From assembly GCA_963555705.1 (NCBI GenBank), contig OY743169.1:4960014-5024013 (forward strand): DNA of 64,000 bases, read 5' to 3'. The position numbers were made by a program, and so were the translations under genes. The notes below the pieces were generated by a model. That model worked only from the letters and a program-made list of their open reading frames with translations, did not search any database and was not told the DNA's origin. Positions 58,704-64,000 of this stretch are shown one piece after another (within the stretch, counting starts at the first letter, position 1; each line of letters opens with the position of its first letter). Origin of the DNA: Ligustrum vulgare. Lineage: Eukaryota; Streptophyta; Magnoliopsida; Lamiales; Oleaceae.

Positions 58704-59758
58704 GGCCCCGTTCTCTTTACTGTTTTGAGCCCGTTTTGAGTTTTCGATTTTTGGAAATATCGAAAACGCGTTTTCCAAAACACCAAAAAAAATATAAAGA
58801 AAACTCAAAACGATTTTATTGCGTTTTGGATATTTTGTGTTAAAAAGTCCAAAACGACCAAAACGCGAGTTTTGAATTTTTATTTTTTTTTTGTAAATGT
58901 GAGATACTTCCTTCACTTGAAATTCTTATATTATTTTGTCATTATATATAGATCCATGTTAAAAAATTTTTTTTGTAATTTATTTATTTATTATTATTAT
59001 TATTTTGTAAATGTGAGATACTTCCTTCACTTGAAGTTCTTATGTTATTTTGTCATTATATATAGATCCATGTTAAGATTTTTTTTTTTTGTAAATTATT
59101 TTTATTTTTACTTTTTGTAAAAGTGAGACACTTCCTTCACTTGAAATTTTTATGTTATTTTGTCATTATATATATAGATCAATGTTAAGTTTTTTTTTCT
59201 TGTAAATATTTTATTTTATTTTATTTTATTTTTTTAAAAGTAAGACACTTCCTTCATTTGAAATTCTTATATTATTTTGCTATTATATAGATCCATGTTA
59301 AGATTTATTTATTTTTATTTTTTTAATTTATTATTATTATTATTATTTTTTTTTTTTTTGTAAATGTGAGACACTTCCTTCACTTGAAATTCTTATATTA
59401 TTTTGCCATTATATATAGATCCATGTTAAGATTTTATTGGTATGTGGTTAAATTTTATTTTAGCTGAAACAATATTAATGATAAATTTATTGACATAGAG
59501 AACTAACTGATTTATTAACATTAAAATTAATGTAATTCAACAAATCAACCATTTTTTACATATAAAATATCACAAAATAAATATATCAAAAAATTACAAA
59601 GTAAACGCATTTTTCAGTTTTCTATTTTTGAAAACAGTTTTCCAAAATCACAAAGAGAACATGTTTTCAGTAATCCCAAAACAAACAACAAAAATCCAAA
59701 ATTCAAAACAAAATCCAAAACTCAAAATCCAAAATCGAAACACAAAGAGAACGGCTCC
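58704..59758. mobile_element. PIF/Harbinger-type element with internal tandem repeats
   Basis: The ends GGCCCCGTTCTCTTTACTG and CACAAAGAGAACGGCTCC are inverted repeats. TAA flanks both sides (58701-58703, 59759-59761). The 1055-bp interior holds five copies of a ~75-bp unit (GTAAATGTGAGATACTTCCT then TCACTTGAAATTCTTATATT and TAGATCCATGTTAAGA) separated by T-rich spacers between 58893 and 59430. It has no transposase. It splits the copia polyprotein in the linker before RT. Confidence 0.75.
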
Positions 59759-59958
59759 TAAGTGTTTGGTGTAAGGGAAGATGATTTTGTTGTATTGGGT
59801 AAAATGTTACCTGGGGAAATAGAAGATGTGCATGACAAGTTACTTACAAAATCCTGCATCCATGTAGGTGCAGATTTAGGTCTGGTGCTTTTCCTAATTT
59901 GAAGAGGGTTTTGAGTATGAATGATGTGATTTGAAGAAGAATTCATGGAATAATCTGA

Positions 59959-60978
59959 TTAACTGACCTTTTCTTGACTGAGATGAGAAGTAGCAGTAGG
60001 TTGATTGATATAAGGAGAATTGTCATAAGCAGGTTGTACATCATTTTGGTTTTCAAGATGGGAATCCTGGTTCTTAAGGTGAGAATTTTCTGATGTATCA
60101 TTCTCAAAGTGTATTTCAGACACAGGTATTGGTATAGAAGATTGAGAGCTATGAACATCTTTGTAGGGAAAAACATGCTCATGGAAAATAACATCCCTAG
60201 ACACAAAAACTTGCTTATTTATTAGATCATAGAGTTTAAAACCTTTTTGACCTGTGTTATAACCCAGTAAAACGCATTTAAAACTCCTTGGTGCAAACTT
60301 TTCTTTGAATGGTTTTGTGTTAGTGGCATAACATAAACATCCAAAAGTTTTCAAATTTTGATATGTGGGCATCTTTTTGTGCAAAATTTCATATGGAGTC
60401 TTCCAATTCAATATAACAATGGGTAGCTTATTTATAATGTGTGTTGCCATTAAAATTGATTCTCCCCAAAAATCCTTCGGCAAATTTGATTGGAACGTGA
60501 GTGCTCTTGCTATTTGAAAGAGATGTTTATGTTTCCTCTCAACAGCTCCATTTTGTTCGGGTGTATATGGACAATTTTTTTGATGATGAATTCCATTTTC
60601 AGCTAAGTACTTTTGCAACTCAAAATTTGTCAATTCTGTCCCATTATCCGTTCTCAAGCATTTTATGTTCTTGTTAAATTGTGTTTTAATCATTTTGGGT
60701 AAAATTTTCAAGACGTTGAGAACCTGTGTTTTATGCCTGATTAAAAAAGTCCAAGTGCACCTACTAAAGTCATCTACCACTGTCACAAAGTAATGTACTC
60801 CACAAATAGATGTGTATTTATATGGGACCCATAAATCCACATGTAATAGTTCAAAAATGTCTAATGTTTTTATATCACAACTGGTGAAAGACAATCTATG
60901 TTGTTTAGAGAAGGAACAAATGTCACAAGGTAAAAGAATTTCTTTATTGAAAGGACTCATCATTTGCAAATGTTGCAT
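59959..60978 (-). pseudogene. copia integrase
   Basis: A 339-codon open frame has the zinc-binding tail CDICSFSKQHRLSF, catalytic Asp in LLHVDLWVPY, second Asp in CLRTDNGTEL and Glu in TPEQNGAVERKH, followed by the copia-typical WKTPYEILHKKMP and FGCLCYATN segments. All three catalytic acids are present. Frame 59946-59762 continues the linker up to the Harbinger insertion. Confidence 0.85.
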
Positions 60979-61081
60979 TACACTTCCAGAAGCATGTCCT
61001 AATCTTCTATGCCAAAGAGTGATAAATTCATCTTTGGTTTTATTACAATCAACAGGAGATGAATTATTTGAAGAGGAAACA

Positions 61082-61645
61082 TTACAAGCAATAGAAAAAA
61101 AAAGACTTTATAGTAGATGCATAGAAGGAGATTGTGTCAAGTATGTATAAGTTCTTTATCAACCTTCCTACGGCTCGTATCTTCTCAGTCAAAAGGTCCT
61201 GCAAAGAGCAATGATCTTTCATGAAAATGAATTTTAGCTTTAAGGCTTTGGTTAATTTACTCACTGACAGAAGATTGAATTTGAAGGCAGGAATGTGCAT
61301 GGTATCTGTGAGGATGAGATTGTTATTTAGATGAACATCTCCAAAATGTTTAACAAAATTCATAGTACCATCAAGGAAAAAAAAAAAAGGAATGTTTTTG
61401 TTAGCAGGTATTGGAATTTTCAATAATGAAATGTCATTGTACATGTGGTTAGAAGCTCCAGTGTCTACAATCCATGATTTAGATCCTATTAAGTTGGAAG
61501 CACTTAGAGCATAATTAAAATCAAGTTTAAGAGTTGAACCTGCATAATCATCTACATGAACAAAGTTAACATTGCTTCCAGAACCAGCTCCCTTTCCATT
61601 CATCATTTTTTTCAATTCCTGTTGAATAATTCGTGAGATGTTCAT
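61082..61645 (-). pseudogene. copia gag end / aspartic protease
   Basis: SWIVDTGASNHMYND at residues 58-72 is the copia protease active site (DTGAS). VHLNNNLILTDTMHIPAFKF and NLLSVSKLTK follow as in the family. It begins after the zinc-knuckle region; upstream gag is absent. Confidence 0.8.
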
Positions 61646-63010
61646 ATTCCGGTACTTCAGTTTTAACTTCAGTTTAAGAGTTCAGTTCATAATTAAAATC
61701 AAGTTTAAGAGTTGAACCTGCATAATCATCTGCATGCCAAACTTCAGTTTTGATGTGTATAGAGTCCATGTTGTAAAATGACAAGTTGTGCAGGCTATTA
61801 ATTTATTTGTTCAACATTTATTTTTCATTACATGAAAATAGATAGGAAGCCACTGAAAATATGATCAACTGGCCCCATTAACCAGTAGCATATGAGAGCT
61901 TATCATAGACAATTTTTCATTGTCAAAACTCCATGCTTGGTCCCATCATATATGTCAACACTGGATGAGATTTTCATGGCATAACTGATGATTGAATGCT
62001 ATGTGATTTAACCTGTTAAAAATTACCCAATCCATATTTATAATCATCATCATCATACGATATTTGTCTCAGTTCATATTCTTGGAATTTCATGAAGTTT
62101 TTATGTTCTTTATGAGTATCGTTGATGTTTGATTGAAACTTGAACTTTCCTCTCTCTATAGAATAGCTCTGCAACGTAACTCTATGGAATTTAATCATGG
62201 ATTTTCTTACCAAATAGTTGTATATGATTACAGATGTATTTTAATCACAATTTCCTAATAGTATAATGGTGTTATATTAATTACATTTAATTTTTTGTTA
62301 ATATTTGTTATCCGATTTATTGCTTACATTGCATTAAGTTTCAATTTTTTGTTTCCTGCATAGCAGACAAAAAAGGGGTTACTCTTGGCTTGGCTCTACC
62401 AAAATGAAATATAATCACGAGGCATTACAAACTCAAATTTCATTAAGTTAGTAGGATTGAAAACTTGATTTTGTGTACAAGGGCTAAGGTTGAACAATAG
62501 CAACTGAGATTATTTTAGAGAATAAAATTAAGGCTTCTTGAATTTGTAACGATTATGTTTACATCAGTAACAATATCGCGAGGGTTTGGAAGCTGCTTGG
62601 TTTAAATTTTTTTAAGGAAGAAACTAGTTCACTTAAACTTGATTTTTTTATTCCAGAATCATGTTTTATAGGTTCAGCCTTGAGCATGAAATAAATTATC
62701 CAAAAAGTTAAGCACAACAAGAAATGAAATAATCCTTTCACCTTTTAGTGGTCCCTGAAGGAATCACACAATCAATAAAGCTTAGGAGTTGTTTAAAAAG
62801 CCAAAAAAAAAAAATAAACTATATTTTTCTCTCTTCTTTTCAACTATACATTTATCAATAAAATAATATTATACAAACTCAAAAAATATTCTTTACTTTT
62901 TAACCACATATTCTCCTAAAAATTACTATTCATTTCAAATAAAATCTTTATAAATAACATCAAACATGGACGAAATCATATTGTTCATTGAACAATGTGG
63001 TGTTATCTGT
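61646..63010. other. intergenic, short duplication of the copia protease region
   Basis: 61688-61735 repeats 61511-61558 (ATAATTAAAATCAAGTTTAA then GAGTTGAACCTGCATAATC), a small local duplication. The rest has no recognised feature. Confidence 0.4.
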
Positions 63011-63027
63011 GTGTGTTGTACGTAACA

Positions 63028-63141
63028 GTGTTAAGAGTTACGAATCGTACTGGTCCTAATATATTGATTTGTGATGACGGTGAGAACCCAATAAATGTGA
63101 CGACAAATTTTGTGTATAAGGAGGTTTTTCATAATTTGTAA
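63028..63141 (+). pseudogene. Helitron PIF1-like helicase C-terminal fragment, copy 2
   Basis: VLRVTNRTGPNILICDDGEN then PINVTTNFVYKEVFHNL and TAA matches the last ~37 residues of Helitron helicases and the fragment at 32840-32957. Only the extreme C terminus remains. Confidence 0.65.
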
Positions 63142-63314
63142 TACTAAATGTTAGCCCAAGAGTAACTAACCAAGAGCCCGGGGGGGGGGGGGGTGAATTG
63201 ATTTATAAAATTTTTTCGATAAATAATCTTAAACTTAAAATCAATAGGTACAAGTATGAACACTTAATGTTGTAAGTAACTTAACTATCAATGTAGTGTG
63301 TTATAAATTATAAG

Positions 63315-63577
63315 CAGTGTTCTAAAACGCGCGTACAGTGCGCGCCTCTCGCATGTCGCTTTGGCAAAAAGCGCCAAAAAATCGTTTTCGAAAATTTTAT
63401 CTAAAAAGCGCGCACGAAGCGTGCTCGGGCTTTTTCTTTTTTTCCTTTTTTTTAACTTGTTAAAGTATGGGTAAATTTTAAATCAAATATGTAGGAATTG
63501 AAAAACAATTTTTAACGATTACTCCAGCTTAAGCTTTAAAAGCTTGACTCTCGAGCTCCACGCTTTTTAGAACACTA
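63315..63577. mobile_element. GC-rich hAT-type MITE, copy 2 (inverted)
   Basis: It begins CAGTGTTCTAAAACGCGCG and ends CGCTTTTTAGAACACTA. The flanks ATTATAAG (63307-63314) and GTTATAAG (63578-63585) are an 8-bp duplication with one change. The interior matches 26320-26646 read in the opposite direction (TTAAGCTTTAAAAGCTTGAC, AATTGAAAAACAATTTTTAA). Confidence 0.7.
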
Positions 63578-63793
63578 GTTATAAGGTTGTAAACTTAATT
63601 GATAAAGTAAGTATAACACATAGAAATATTGTTGCACAATATGAATTGATAGAATTTAGTAAATGCAATATAAGTTAAGTAAAAGGGATAAGAGGATTCA
63701 AATGCAATTTAAAGAGGTTCAATCAACCAATGTGATCTACGTCGTCTGTTATCGCGCTCTCCGTTACGAGCAAGGTCAAATTCACTATAATGG

Positions 63794-63950
63794 TAACTTA
63801 CAATAAGGAGTACTAAATCCTAATTTGACTTACAATAAGGAGCATTTACCCTTAGCTGACTTATAACAAGGGGCACCTATCCTTAAGTGACTTACAACGA
63901 TGAATATTTATCCTTAGGTGACTTACAACAAGGAGCACATATCCTTAACA
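63794..63950. repeat. five-copy 31-bp tandem repeat
   Basis: Five head-to-tail units of TGACTTACAACAAGGAGCAC then CTATCCTTAAG run close to the right edge. Together with the GGGGGGTGAATTGATTTATAAA word at 63180 this resembles a retrotransposon LTR or leader, but no coding domain lies in the window. Confidence 0.7.
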
Positions 63951-64000
63951 AAATCAAGTTTTCACAAGGCTCTCGAAACCACGAAATATAATGAATTGAA

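Larger units (their letters stand above)
56956..61645 (-). mobile_element. Ty1-copia retrotransposon, 5'-truncated and decayed
   Basis: Domains in minus-strand order are protease (61645-61082), integrase (60978-59959), reverse transcriptase (58579-57968) and RNase H (57758-57149), the Ty1-copia arrangement. The 3' LTR is 56956-57140 (TGTTCAAGTATAAGG ... CTTGTACA) and the polypurine tract TTGAGGGGGGGA is at 57152-57141. The 5' LTR and most of gag are missing. A 1055-bp DNA transposon splits the region between integrase and RT. Frameshifts and stops are present throughout. Confidence 0.85.

Noticed and set aside
61016..61150. Plus-strand frame across the copia protease
   Set aside because: Shadow of the minus-strand polyprotein.

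Overview
The window is nuclear DNA from a flowering plant, most likely a eudicot. The evidence is split genes with GT-AG introns, a plastid-targeted protein, an F-box/LRR protein that matches plant FBL15/SLOMO along its whole length, and dense plant-type transposable elements (Tourist and hAT MITEs, Pack-MULEs, Ty1-copia and Ty3-gypsy elements, an L1-like LINE, tRNA-SINEs and Helitron remains). I cannot name the species.

Gene-bearing third (1-24.1 kb). A RAD7/Rhp7-like leucine-rich-repeat gene runs on the minus strand. Its first exon is at 10648-10250 and its second exon enters the left edge of the window at 111-1. The 10.1-kb intron between them holds a three-level nest: a small minus-strand LTR retrotransposon (322-8005); in one of its LTRs a Pack-MULE (2984-7953) with a 9-bp target duplication and captured pieces of sucrose-phosphate synthase and a legume-lectin gene; and inside that a 5'-truncated LINE (about 5560-7831). 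Divergent from the RAD7-like gene, across a 423-bp shared upstream region, is a complete seven-exon gene for a 238-aa plastid protein (11072-13037, plus). Convergent with that is a complete 17-exon FBL15/SLOMO-like F-box gene (24104-13475, minus, 1008 aa). Exon junctions of the last two genes were followed by hand and stay in phase to the stop codon.

Transposon-dominated two thirds (24.2-64 kb). No intact host gene was found. In order, it holds: a MULE remnant with a 41-bp tandem array; a GC-rich hAT MITE; a cluster of Tourist-like MITEs; a decayed gypsy gag-protease with one LTR and two hAT elements inserted in it; a Helitron helicase tail; a second MULE with near-complete ends that splits a Tourist MITE; a PER1/PGAP3-like pseudo-exon; three tRNA-SINE copies, two of them head to head; a solo LTR; a probable non-autonomous Helitron; another hAT element; a DUF630/DUF632-like gene fragment; a SINE; a striking 2.4-kb array of an 18-bp dyad motif (48237-50640); a gypsy LTR split by a solo LTR of another family; a decayed Ty1-copia element split by a Harbinger-type element; and at the right edge a second Helitron tail, a second copy of the GC-rich hAT MITE and a 31-bp tandem array.

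The most unusual structure is the AACGA-N8-TCGTT array, about 45 imperfect 18-bp palindromes with a conserved T and A in the spacer. Nothing I know as a standard plant repeat matches it. All homology statements are from recognition of the sequence, not from a database search.
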